From positions 3,460,001 to 3,524,000 of the forward strand of contig NZ_AP018907.1 of NCBI RefSeq assembly GCF_003966715.1: a DNA stretch of 64,000 bases, read 5' to 3'. Under the pieces are notes generated by a model that was given only the letters and a program-made list of their open reading frames with translations, was not told the DNA's origin and searched no databases. Source of the stretch: Blastochloris tepida (GTDB lineage: Bacteria; Pseudomonadota; Alphaproteobacteria; Rhizobiales; Xanthobacteraceae). Within the stretch, counting starts at the first letter, position 1. Every line of letters starts with the position of its first letter. The position numbers and the translations under genes were made by a program. Positions 18,936 to 28,082 of the stretch are shown one piece after another.

Positions 18936-19117
18936 CGAAAAATCCTAGCGAATCTCTTGGCGGGGAGGGCCGGCACCGTAGGAGGTTCGTTCCGCTCCCT
19001 CAAGCGAAGGCGCAACCGGCCTCGCGGTGCATCGTGGCTAGGTTTTGGGTCTTAAAGCCGCGGCGGCAATGGCACGGGCTCGACAATCGGCAGAACGGGC
19101 GATTGCGCTTTCGTATT

Positions 19118-19239
19118 ATACGGTTTCCGGTTGATCCCTTCGGGATACCGGAAACGGTCTCGCCGAAAATCCTTGTTCGATAACGGGGTTTTCGGCGATC
19201 GGGATACGGTTTTCCGGCCCTGTAGGCCGGAAACCGTAT
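19118..19239 (+). repeat. MITE/BIME-like palindromic repeat, copy 2
   Basis: This copy starts ATACGGTTTCCGG and ends CCGGAAACCGTAT, giving terminal inverted repeats. The inner hairpin uses CGCCGAAAATCC and GGTTTTCGGCG. It sits between the divergent malic enzyme and mutS genes, about 60 bp before the mutS start, so here it cannot act as a simple 3' terminator and may affect the promoter region. The rest of the 366-bp gap shows no gene. Confidence 0.85.
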
Positions 19240-19301
19240 TACCCACAGCCGGCCGGCGCCGGTCGCGTGAATCCGCCTCCCCGCTCTGATAGCGTCCCGG
19301 C

Positions 19302-22043
19302 ATGACCAGACCGGCCAACACCAAACCGGACAATACCACAGCCGAAGACACCGGCGGCGCGGAGGCGGCGGACGAGCGCGTCACGCCGCTGATGGCGCAG
19401 TATATCGAGATCAAGACCGCCAATCCGGACTGTCTGCTGTTCTACCGGATGGGCGATTTCTACGAACTGTTCTTCGAGGACGCGGAAGTTGCCTCGCGCG
19501 CGCTCGGCATCGCGCTCACCAAGCGCGGCAAGCACAAGGGCGCCGACATCCCGATGGCCGGCGTGCCGGTCGAGCGCGCCGGCGACTATCTGCAGCGGCT
19601 GATCGCGCAAGGCTTCCGCGTCGCGGTATGCGAGCAGACCGAGGACCCGGCCGAGGCGCGAAAGCGCGGGTCGAAGTCGGTGGTCAGGCGCGACGTGGTG
19701 CGCCTCGTCACCCCCGGCACGCTGACCGAGGAGCAGCTTCTCGATTCCCGCCGCAACAACTGGCTCCTGGGGGTCGCCCGCGCCCGGCCGTCGTCGGGCG
19801 AGGCGAACTTCGGCCTCGCCTGGGCCGACATATCCACCGGCGCCTTCCACGTCGCCGAGGTCGGCGCGGGCCGGCTCGCCGCGGAAGTGGCAAGGCTCGA
19901 TCCCGGCGAGATCGTCCTCCCTGATACTCTTTATTCCGACACCGAGCTTGCCGAGTTCTGGCGCGAGCAGCGGGCGGTGACCCCGCTCGGCCGCGACGCC
20001 TTCGACGCCATGACCGCCGAGCGGCGGCTGTCCGCCTTCTTCGGCGTCGCCACGCCCGAGGCGTTCGGCGCGTTCTCGCGCCTGGAGCTGACGGCGGCGG
20101 CCGCCATCGCAACCTATATCGAGCGCACCCAGTTCGGACAGCGCCCGCCGCTCGCTCCGCCCCAGCGCGAGGCGCTGGGGCAGACCATGGCGATCGACGC
20201 CGCGACCCGCGTCAATCTCGAACTGCTGCGCGCGCTGTCGGGCGCCCGCCAGGGCAGCCTGATCGCCGCCATCGACCGCACCGTCACCGCCGCCGGTGCC
20301 CGCCTTCTGGCCGACCGGGTGTCGAGCCCGCTGGCCGAGCCAGCCGCCATCAACGCCCGGCTCGACGCCGTGGCCTGGGCGGTCGAGGCGGCCGACCTGC
20401 GGCTCGGCCTGCGCACCCTGCTGGAGAGCGCGCCCGACATCGAGCGCGCTTTGGCCCGCCTCGCGCTCGGTCGCGGCGGCCCGCGCGATCTCGCGGCGCT
20501 TGCCCGCGGCCTCGGCGTCGCGTCCGAACTGGCCGGCCGGGTCGCCGCCGCCGCGCCGCCGGCCGAGATCGCTCTCGCTGTGCGCGACCTCACCGCGCCC
20601 GATCCTGCCCTTTCCGCCGCCATCACCGCGGCGCTCGCCGACGAGCTGCCGCTGCTCAAGCGCGACGGCGGCTTCGTGCGTGCGGGCTACGATCCCGACC
20701 TCGATGCCCTGCGGCGGCTGTCGGAGGATTCGCGCAAGGTGATCGCCGAGACCCAGGCGCGCTATGCCGAGGAGACCGGCGTCAAGTCGCTGAAAGTGCG
20801 CCACAACGCCCAGCTGGGTTACGTCGTCGAGGTCGCGGCCCAGCACGGCGACAGGCTGCTCGGGGCCCCGTTCAACGCCACCTTCGTCCACCGCCAGACG
20901 CTCGCCGGGGCGCTGCGCTTCTCCACCGTCGAGTTGAGCGAGCTTGAATCGCGGATCGCCACCGCCGCCGACCGGGCGCTGGCGATCGAGCTGGCGATCT
21001 TCGAGCGGCTGGTGGCGCAGGTGCAGGCCGAGGGCGACGCCATCAAGGCGGCGGCGCGGGCGCTGGCCGTGCTCGACGTGACGGCCGCACTCGCCACCCT
21101 GGCCGCCGCCGAGGACTGGACGCGGCCGGTGGTGGATTCGTCGCTGGCGTTTCGCGTCGAGGGCGGCCGCCACCCGGTGGTCGAGCAGGCGCTGCGCCGC
21201 GGCGGCGGGCCGTTCGTCGCCAATGACTGCGATCTGTCGCCGCCGACGCCCGCCGGGGAGGCCGGCCGCATCTGGCTGGTCACCGGCCCCAACATGGCCG
21301 GCAAATCCACGTTTCTCCGCCAGAACGCGCTGATCGCGGTGCTGGCGCAGACCGGCGCGTTCGTGCCGGCGAAGCGCGCCCATGTCGGCGTCATCGACCG
21401 GCTGTTCTCGCGGGTCGGCGCCGCCGACGACCTCGCCCGCGGCCGTTCGACCTTCATGGTCGAGATGGTCGAGACCGCGGCCATCCTCAACCAATCGGGG
21501 CCGCGGGCGCTGGTGATCCTCGACGAGATCGGCCGCGGCACGGCGACCTTCGACGGCCTCTCCATCGCCTGGGCGAGCCTGGAGCACCTGCACGAGACCA
21601 ATCGCTGCCGGGCGCTGTTCGCCACCCACTTCCACGAACTGACCGCGCTGTCGGCGCGGCTGAAGCGGCTCACCAACGCCACGGTGCGGGTGAAGGAGTG
21701 GCACGGCGAGGTGATCTTCCTGCACGAGGTGGCCGAAGGCGTCGCCGACCGCTCCTACGGCATCCAGGTCGCCAAGCTCGCCGGCCTGCCCGCCTCGGTG
21801 GTGGCGCGTGCCAAGACCGTGCTGGCCGAGCTGGAGAAAGGCGACCGCGGCGCCCCCATCCACCGCCTCGCCGACGACCTGCCGCTGTTCGCCGCCGTGC
21901 GGCCCAAGGCCGCCGAAGCGCCCGCGCCGGCCCCCGACCCGGTGGCCGAGCTTTTGGCCGGGCTCGACCCCGACGACCTGACGCCGAAGGCGGCGCTGGA
22001 GGCGCTTTACCGTCTCAAGGCGGCGGCCCGCAGCCCGTCGTGA
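19302..22043 (+). CDS. mutS: DNA mismatch repair protein MutS
   Basis: MutS recognises mismatches and starts methyl-independent repair with MutL. The 913-residue protein has the mismatch-binding domain with the Phe-x-Glu motif in [15 protein letters not shown] (about residues 47-61), the connector, lever and clamp domains, and the ATPase with Walker [10 protein letters not shown] (about 662) and Walker [11 protein letters not shown] (about 737). The N-terminus before the conserved core contains three pentads ([15 protein letters not shown]) from 15-bp repeats at 19308-19352. The downstream glnD gene follows closely. Confidence 0.97.
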   Translation: MTRPANTKPDNTTAEDTGGAEAADERVTPLMAQYIEIKTANPDCLLFYRMGDFYELFFEDAEVASRALGIALTKRGKHKGADIPMAGVPVERAGDYLQRLIAQGFRVAVCEQTEDPAEARKRGSKSVVRRDVVRLVTPGTLTEEQLLDSRRNNWLLGVARARPSSGEANFGLAWADISTGAFHVAEVGAGRLAAEVARLDPGEIVLPDTLYSDTELAEFWREQRAVTPLGRDAFDAMTAERRLSAFFGVATPEAFGAFSRLELTAAAAIATYIERTQFGQRPPLAPPQREALGQTMAIDAATRVNLELLRALSGARQGSLIAAIDRTVTAAGARLLADRVSSPLAEPAAINARLDAVAWAVEAADLRLGLRTLLESAPDIERALARLALGRGGPRDLAALARGLGVASELAGRVAAAAPPAEIALAVRDLTAPDPALSAAITAALADELPLLKRDGGFVRAGYDPDLDALRRLSEDSRKVIAETQARYAEETGVKSLKVRHNAQLGYVVEVAAQHGDRLLGAPFNATFVHRQTLAGALRFSTVELSELESRIATAADRALAIELAIFERLVAQVQAEGDAIKAAARALAVLDVTAALATLAAAEDWTRPVVDSSLAFRVEGGRHPVVEQALRRGGGPFVANDCDLSPPTPAGEAGRIWLVTGPNMAGKSTFLRQNALIAVLAQTGAFVPAKRAHVGVIDRLFSRVGAADDLARGRSTFMVEMVETAAILNQSGPRALVILDEIGRGTATFDGLSIAWASLEHLHETNRCRALFATHFHELTALSARLKRLTNATVRVKEWHGEVIFLHEVAEGVADRSYGIQVAKLAGLPASVVARAKTVLAELEKGDRGAPIHRLADDLPLFAAVRPKAAEAPAPAPDPVAELLAGLDPDDLTPKAALEALYRLKAAARSPS
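19308..19352 (+). repeat. Three 15-bp tandem repeats at the start of mutS
   Basis: Units AGACCGGCCAACACC, AAACCGGACAATACC and ACAGCCGAAGACACC occupy codons 3 to 17 of mutS and add three related pentapeptides ahead of the conserved protein. The units share the AxxCCGxxxAxxACC pattern. Confidence 0.7.
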
Positions 22044-22096
22044 CGCCCCCGGTATCTCCGGATGACAGCGCCGCTGCGGTCCGCTATCCCCGTGCC

Positions 22097-24910
22097 ATGC
22101 CGCGAAGCCCAGCCCGCAGCCGTGTCCAGCGTCCGCGCCCGTTCGAGGCGATCTTCGACGAGGCGGCGTTCGCCGCCGATCTCGACGCCATCGCCACCCG
22201 CCTCCGGGACGACCCCGCCGGGCTCAAGATGGCGGTGGTGCAGCGCGCCAAGCAGCTCTTGGCCGACGGCCGCCGTCAGGCCGAGATCTGGCTGACCGAG
22301 GACGGCGAGGGCCGCGCCTGCGCCGCCCGCCTCAGCGACCTGGAAGACGGCCTGATTCGCGCTCTCTACGAGCATGTCGGCTCGGCCCTCTACGGCTCGG
22401 ACGAGCACTCCACCTCCGAGCACATGGCGGTGGTGGCGACCGGCGGCTATGGCCGCGGCCTGCTGGCGCCGGGCTCGGACATCGACCTGCTGTTCCTCCT
22501 GCCCTACAAGCAGACCGCCTGGGGCGAGAGCGTCGCCGAGTCGATCCTCTACACGCTGTGGGACATCGGCCAGAAGGTCGGCCACGCCACCCGCTCGATC
22601 GACGAATGCATCCGCCAGGCCAAGGCCGACATCACCATCCGCACCGCCGTGCTGGAGGCCCGCTTCGTCTGCGGCGACCGCGCGCTCTACGACGATCTGG
22701 TCGCCCGCTTCGACCGCGAGGTGGTGTCCGGCACCGCGTCGGACTATGTCGCCGCCAAGCTCGCCGAGCGCGACGAGCGCCACCGCCGGGTCGGCGCCTC
22801 GCGCTATCTGGTCGAGCCCAACGTCAAGGACGGCAAGGGCGGCCTGCGCGACCTGCACACGCTGTTCTGGATCGCCAAATACGTCTACCGCGTGCGCGAG
22901 CCGGCGGGCCTGCTGCAGCAGGGCGTGTTCTCCAAGGCCGAATACGCCACCTTCCGCCGCGCCGAGGACTTCCTGTGGTCGGTACGCTGCCATTTGCACT
23001 TCCTCACCGGGCGGGCGGAGGAGCGGCTGTCCTTCGACGTCCAGCGCGAGATGGCGCTGCGGCTCGGCTACACCGAGCATCCCGGCCAGCGCGACGTCGA
23101 GCGCTTCATGAAGCACTACTTCCTGATCGCCAAGGACGTCGGCGATCTCACCCGCATCGTCTGCTCGCAGCTCGAGGAGAACGAGGCGAAGTCGCTGCCG
23201 GTGCTCAACCGCTTCGTCCAGCGGCTGATCCCCCGCCGCCGCCGCAGCCTCGGCGAGACCGGCGACTTCATCGTCGACCACAACCGCATCAGCATCGTCG
23301 ATGACGAGGTGTTCGAGCGCGACCCGGTCAATCTGATCCGGCTGTTCTGGCTCGCCGACCGCCACGACCTCGCCTTTCATCCCGATCCGATGCGGCTGAT
23401 CACCCGCCAGCTTCGGCTGGTCGACGACGCGCTGCGCGCGAACGAGGAGGCCAATCGCCTCTTCCGCGACATCCTGGTGTCGAAGAACGATCCCGAGACC
23501 GTGCTGCGGCGGATGGACGAGGTGGGGCTGCTCGGCAAATTCGTGCCGGAGTTCGGCCGCATCGTCGCGCTGATGCAGTTCTCGATGTACCACCACTACA
23601 CGGTGGACGAGCATCTGATCCGCTGCATCGGCGTGCTGTCGACCATCGAGCGCGGCACCGATCCCTCGCTTGGCCTCGCTAACGAGCTGTTCGCCGGCAT
23701 CCAGAACCGCGAGCTGCTCTATATCGCGCTGTTCCTGCACGACATCGCCAAGGGCCGCGCCGAGGACCACTCGATCCTGGGGGCGCGGGTGGCGCGGCGC
23801 TTCTGCCCGCGGCTCGGCCTCACCCCGGCCGAGACCGACACCGTGGCCTGGCTGGTCGAGCATCATTTGACGATGTCCACCATCGCCCAGTCGCGCGATC
23901 TGTCCGACCGCAAGACCGTCGAGACCTTCGCCGGGGTGGTGCAGAGCCTGGAGCGGCTGAAGATGCTCACCGTGCTCACCACCGCCGACATCCATGCGGT
24001 GGGGCCGGGGGTGTGGAATTCCTGGAAGGCGCAGCTTCTGCGCACGCTCTATTACGAGACCGAGCCGGTGCTGACCGGCGGCTTCTCCGAGGTCAACCGC
24101 AGCGAGCGCGTCGCCGCCGCCCAGGATCTGTTCCGCGCGGCGCTGCCGGAGTGGACCTCGACCGAGATCGAGGCCTACATCGCCCGCCACTATCCGCACT
24201 ATTGGCTCAAGGTCGATCTCGCCCGCAAGCTGTCGCACGCCCTCTTCGTGCGAGAGTCGGAGGCTGCCGGCCGGCTGCCGGCCACCAAGTTCGACCTCGC
24301 CGGCCGGCCCGGCGTGGTCGAGGTGACCGTGCTGGCCGTGGACCATCCGCGGCTGTTGTCGGTGATCGCCGGCGCCTGCGCCGCGGCCGGCGCCAACATC
24401 GTCGATGCCCAGATCTACACCACCACCGACGGGCTGGCGCTCGACACCATCGCCATCTCGCGCGAATTCCCGGACGAAACCGACGAGACCCGCCGCGTCG
24501 GCCGGGTGTGCGACGCCATCGAGAAGGCGCTGACCGGCGACGTGCCGCTGACCGCGGCGATGGTGCGCCGCGCCGCGCCCAAGACGCGCCAGAAGGCGTT
24601 CGACGTGCCGCCCGAGGTGACGCTCAACAATCAGTGGTCCAACCGCTTCACGGTGATCGAGGTCACCGGGCTCGACCGGCCGGGCCTGCTGCACGATCTC
24701 ACCGCCACTTTGTCGCGGCTCAACCTCAATATCGGCTCGGCCCACATCGTCACCTTCGGCGAGAAGGTGGTGGACGTGTTCTACGTCACCGACCTCACCG
24801 GCGCGCCGATCACCAGCGCCCAGCGTCAGGCGGCGATCAAGCGGGCGCTGATCTCGGTGCTGGCGCCGCCGGCCGGCGACGAAGGGTCCGCGCGCACCCG
24901 CACGATGTGA
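22097..24910 (+). CDS. glnD: Bifunctional uridylyltransferase/uridylyl-removing enzyme GlnD
   Basis: GlnD senses glutamine and adds or removes UMP on PII proteins, setting nitrogen control. The 937-residue protein has the nucleotidyltransferase motif GGYGRGLLAPGSDIDLLF (about 115-132), the HD-domain motif HDIAKG (about 548), and two C-terminal ACT domains (VLAVDHPRLLSVIAGACA and VTGLDRPGLLHDLTATLS) that bind glutamine. I favour ATG 22097. An in-frame GTG at 22040 overlapping the mutS stop codon would add 19 residues and imply translational coupling. Adjacency with mutS is typical of Rhizobiales. Confidence 0.96.
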   Translation: MPRSPARSRVQRPRPFEAIFDEAAFAADLDAIATRLRDDPAGLKMAVVQRAKQLLADGRRQAEIWLTEDGEGRACAARLSDLEDGLIRALYEHVGSALYGSDEHSTSEHMAVVATGGYGRGLLAPGSDIDLLFLLPYKQTAWGESVAESILYTLWDIGQKVGHATRSIDECIRQAKADITIRTAVLEARFVCGDRALYDDLVARFDREVVSGTASDYVAAKLAERDERHRRVGASRYLVEPNVKDGKGGLRDLHTLFWIAKYVYRVREPAGLLQQGVFSKAEYATFRRAEDFLWSVRCHLHFLTGRAEERLSFDVQREMALRLGYTEHPGQRDVERFMKHYFLIAKDVGDLTRIVCSQLEENEAKSLPVLNRFVQRLIPRRRRSLGETGDFIVDHNRISIVDDEVFERDPVNLIRLFWLADRHDLAFHPDPMRLITRQLRLVDDALRANEEANRLFRDILVSKNDPETVLRRMDEVGLLGKFVPEFGRIVALMQFSMYHHYTVDEHLIRCIGVLSTIERGTDPSLGLANELFAGIQNRELLYIALFLHDIAKGRAEDHSILGARVARRFCPRLGLTPAETDTVAWLVEHHLTMSTIAQSRDLSDRKTVETFAGVVQSLERLKMLTVLTTADIHAVGPGVWNSWKAQLLRTLYYETEPVLTGGFSEVNRSERVAAAQDLFRAALPEWTSTEIEAYIARHYPHYWLKVDLARKLSHALFVRESEAAGRLPATKFDLAGRPGVVEVTVLAVDHPRLLSVIAGACAAAGANIVDAQIYTTTDGLALDTIAISREFPDETDETRRVGRVCDAIEKALTGDVPLTAAMVRRAAPKTRQKAFDVPPEVTLNNQWSNRFTVIEVTGLDRPGLLHDLTATLSRLNLNIGSAHIVTFGEKVVDVFYVTDLTGAPITSAQRQAAIKRALISVLAPPAGDEGSARTRTM

Positions 24911-25218
24911 CGCGATCTGCGCTCACCCGGCGCCTTCTTCCCTCTCCCACCCGGGGCGCGCTTGCGCGTGCTCGGGCGCAGGCACTTGCGGGAGAGGGCG
25001 CCGAGCGATCGATGGATCGCGAGGCGGGTGAGGGTAAATCTTCCTGCGTTCACCGGTACATACCCCTCACCCGGCTCGACCTCGCATTGCTCGGTCTCGC
25101 CACCCTCTCCCGCAAGGGGAGAGGGAAGGAACGCAGCGCCCGGCCGGCGGATGCTCTAAGTTCTTGTCTTATCGCATTTTCTTTCGCAAAGCCGGTATCC
25201 ACTTTTGCGGAAAATGCT
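24911..25218. other. Convergent intergenic region made of extragenic repeats
   Basis: There is no gene between glnD and the convergent lytic transglycosylase. The region consists of CCCTCTCCC / GGGAGAGGG type palindromes (24938-25000 and 25060-25130). A second element at 25167-25216 runs from CGCATTTTCTTTCGCAAAGCC to GCGGAAAATGC, and an inverted copy recurs at 27738-27784. These hairpins probably end transcription from both sides. Confidence 0.75.
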
Positions 25219-26556
25219 CTATCGCCGGCCCTCCAGCGCCGACAGCAATTCGGGCGTCGGATAGCCGTCGGCGGGCAGGCCGAGCTGCATCTGCGCGGCG
25301 CGCACCGCCGCGCGCGTGCCCTGGCCGAAGCGGCCGTCCGGCGCGTCGCGGGTGAAGCCGGCGCTGCGCAGCAGGCCCTGCAAATGGCGCATCTGCTCGG
25401 TGGTGAGCGGGGTCACGGTGGCGCGGCCGCGCGACATGGCCGGCGCGCCGTCGAGGCGCGCGGCGAAGTAGGCGGCGGTGGTGGAATAGACCATCGCCTT
25501 GTTCCAGCCGAGATAGGCCTTGAAGTTGGGATAGGCGAGGAAGGCCGGGCCGTTCCGGCCCATCGGCAGCAGCAGCGCGGCCGGCGGGCCGCCCGCCGCC
25601 AGCGCGCCGCCGGCGGGGGTGCGCACGCCCATGCGCGACCACGCCGCGCGCGGCAGCATGTTCTCGAGGTCGGCCTGCGACCAGTCCATGTCGGCCGGCA
25701 CCGACACCTCCTCCAGCCACGGCTCGCCGCGCCGCCAGCCCAGCCCGCGCAGGAAGTTGGCGCCGGTGGCGAAGGCGTCGGGCACCGAGCGCATGACATT
25801 GATGCGGCCGTCGCCGTCGCCGTCGCCGTCGGCGGCGTAGCGGTAGAGGTCGGTCGGCGTGAACATCAGGTGGCCGAGCTCGCCCGCCCAGTCGCCGAGC
25901 ATCTCGGACGGCTTGAGGTCGCCGCGCGCGACGATGCGCAAGAGGTCGATCAGCTCGGGGCGGAAATAGTCGGCGCGGCGGCAGTCATAGGCCAGCGTCG
26001 CCACCGCGGTGGGAGCGTGGTACTTGCCCATGTCCGAGCCGAAATCGGTCTCGAGCCCCCAGAACGCCACCAGCACCTCGCCCGGCACGCCATAGGTCGC
26101 CTCGATGCGCGACAGCACGCCCGAATACTGCGCCAGATATTTTTTGCCGCGCACCATGCGGTCGTTCGACACCATGCGGCCGGCGAAGGTGAGGAGCGTC
26201 TGCTGGAACACGCCCTGGCCCTGGTCGCGGCGGATGATGGCGGGGTCGTAGGCGACGCCGGCGAGCCCGGCCTCGATGGCCGAATTGGGCACGCCCTCGG
26301 CCCGCGCCTGGGCCTTCACCCCTTCCAGCCAGCTTTCGAAACTGCCGGAGGTGCGGCACGGCACGCCTGCGGCCGCGGCCGGCGCCGGGGCAAGGCTCCA
26401 GGTCAAGCCCGAAGCGAGGAAGGCTGCCACCGTGGCCGCCGCCGCGGCCCGCGCCGCCCGGCGCCCGATGCCGTCCGCGGGATGTCTTGCCGCCGAATGT
26501 CCTGCGGCCGAATTTCCTGCCGTCAAGTTCCTGCCCGCCAGTGCCCGCCCGGCCAT
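25219..26556 (-). CDS. Lytic murein transglycosylase (MltB-like) with peptidoglycan-binding domain
   Basis: This 445-residue periplasmic enzyme cleaves peptidoglycan glycan strands with anhydro-muropeptide formation. A hydrophobic export signal spans about residues 34-62 (AAAAATVAAFLASGLTW to APAAAAG). The catalytic domain has FWGLETDFG with the catalytic Glu near 169, and GHLMFTPTDLYRYA. A C-terminal peptidoglycan-binding domain follows (LQGLLRSAGFTRDAPDGRFG). The ATG at 26556 has GGAGG five bases upstream. Residues 2-27 ahead of the signal are five Ala/Gly pentads from short DNA repeats, giving an unusually long n-region. Confidence 0.92.
   Translation of the reverse strand: MAGRALAGRNLTAGNSAAGHSAARHPADGIGRRAARAAAAATVAAFLASGLTWSLAPAPAAAAGVPCRTSGSFESWLEGVKAQARAEGVPNSAIEAGLAGVAYDPAIIRRDQGQGVFQQTLLTFAGRMVSNDRMVRGKKYLAQYSGVLSRIEATYGVPGEVLVAFWGLETDFGSDMGKYHAPTAVATLAYDCRRADYFRPELIDLLRIVARGDLKPSEMLGDWAGELGHLMFTPTDLYRYAADGDGDGDGRINVMRSVPDAFATGANFLRGLGWRRGEPWLEEVSVPADMDWSQADLENMLPRAAWSRMGVRTPAGGALAAGGPPAALLLPMGRNGPAFLAYPNFKAYLGWNKAMVYSTTAAYFAARLDGAPAMSRGRATVTPLTTEQMRHLQGLLRSAGFTRDAPDGRFGQGTRAAVRAAQMQLGLPADGYPTPELLSALEGRR
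26476..26553 (-). repeat. 15-bp tandem repeats at the start of the transglycosylase gene
   Basis: On the minus strand, units such as GGCAGGAAATTCGGC and CGCAGGACATTCGGC repeat at 15 bp, encoding AGRAL, AGRNL, AGNSA, AGHSA and ARHPA with one extra codon after the second. They precede the hydrophobic export signal. Confidence 0.7.
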
Positions 26557-26681
26557 GCCGTCCTCCGTCGCCCGTGAATCACTTCGGCGCATCATACGGG
26601 ATCCGGCTGCAGGAGCATTTTCCGCGCGTGCGGGAACCCGTCTCGGGACCAATCCTCGGGGTCAATAATACAATCACGACA

Positions 26682-26701
26682 AGGTTATTTATATAAAACC
26701 T
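26682..26701. promoter_or_regulatory. AT-rich palindrome upstream of cysK
   Basis: AGGTTATTTATATAAAACCT is an imperfect 20-bp palindrome (16 of 20 positions symmetric), ending 38 bp before the cysK start in an AT-rich stretch that contrasts with the local GC content. It could be the operator of a sulfur-responsive or Rrf2-type regulator, or contain the -10 region. The regulator is not identified. Confidence 0.4.
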
Positions 26702-26739
26702 GAAACTGGACGTATATTATGCCGATCAGGGAGGACATC

Positions 26740-27737
<998 letters not shown>

Positions 27738-27738
<1 letters not shown>

Positions 27739-27784
27739 AGCATTTTCCGCAAAAGTGGGCACCGGTTTTGCGAAAGAAAATGCG
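27738..27784 (-). repeat. GCATTTTCCGCAAAAG-type hairpin downstream of cysK
   Basis: The stretch runs from AGCATTTTCCGCAAAAGTGG to TTTTGCGAAAGAAAATGCGA. It forms a long hairpin and begins at the last base of the cysK stop codon. It is the inverted counterpart of 25167-25216. The element is familiar from intergenic regions of Rhizobiales and probably terminates cysK transcription. Confidence 0.8.
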
Positions 27785-28082
27785 ACAGGCGAAGAGACCG
27801 GAACGCCCGGCTGTTCCGGGCGGGCGGTGACGGTCTGATCCCATTCGCGCCGCCGGTCGCTGAACGCCGGCCGGCGGCCGAAATTCCCCTTCTGCGGGGA
27901 GTCCCCTCGGGGTTACAGTGACGGCGATTCGAGGCGTGGCCTCGACAGGCGGGATTCTCGCGCTCGGCGGCGGGAGCGGGCGTCTTGCCGGCAGTCGGTC
28001 TTGCGGACATGCGCGGAACGGATGGCGATCCGGGCCGCGCGGTTCTGCGGGATCGCTGGCGTCGCATGAATTCCCCGAGGTG

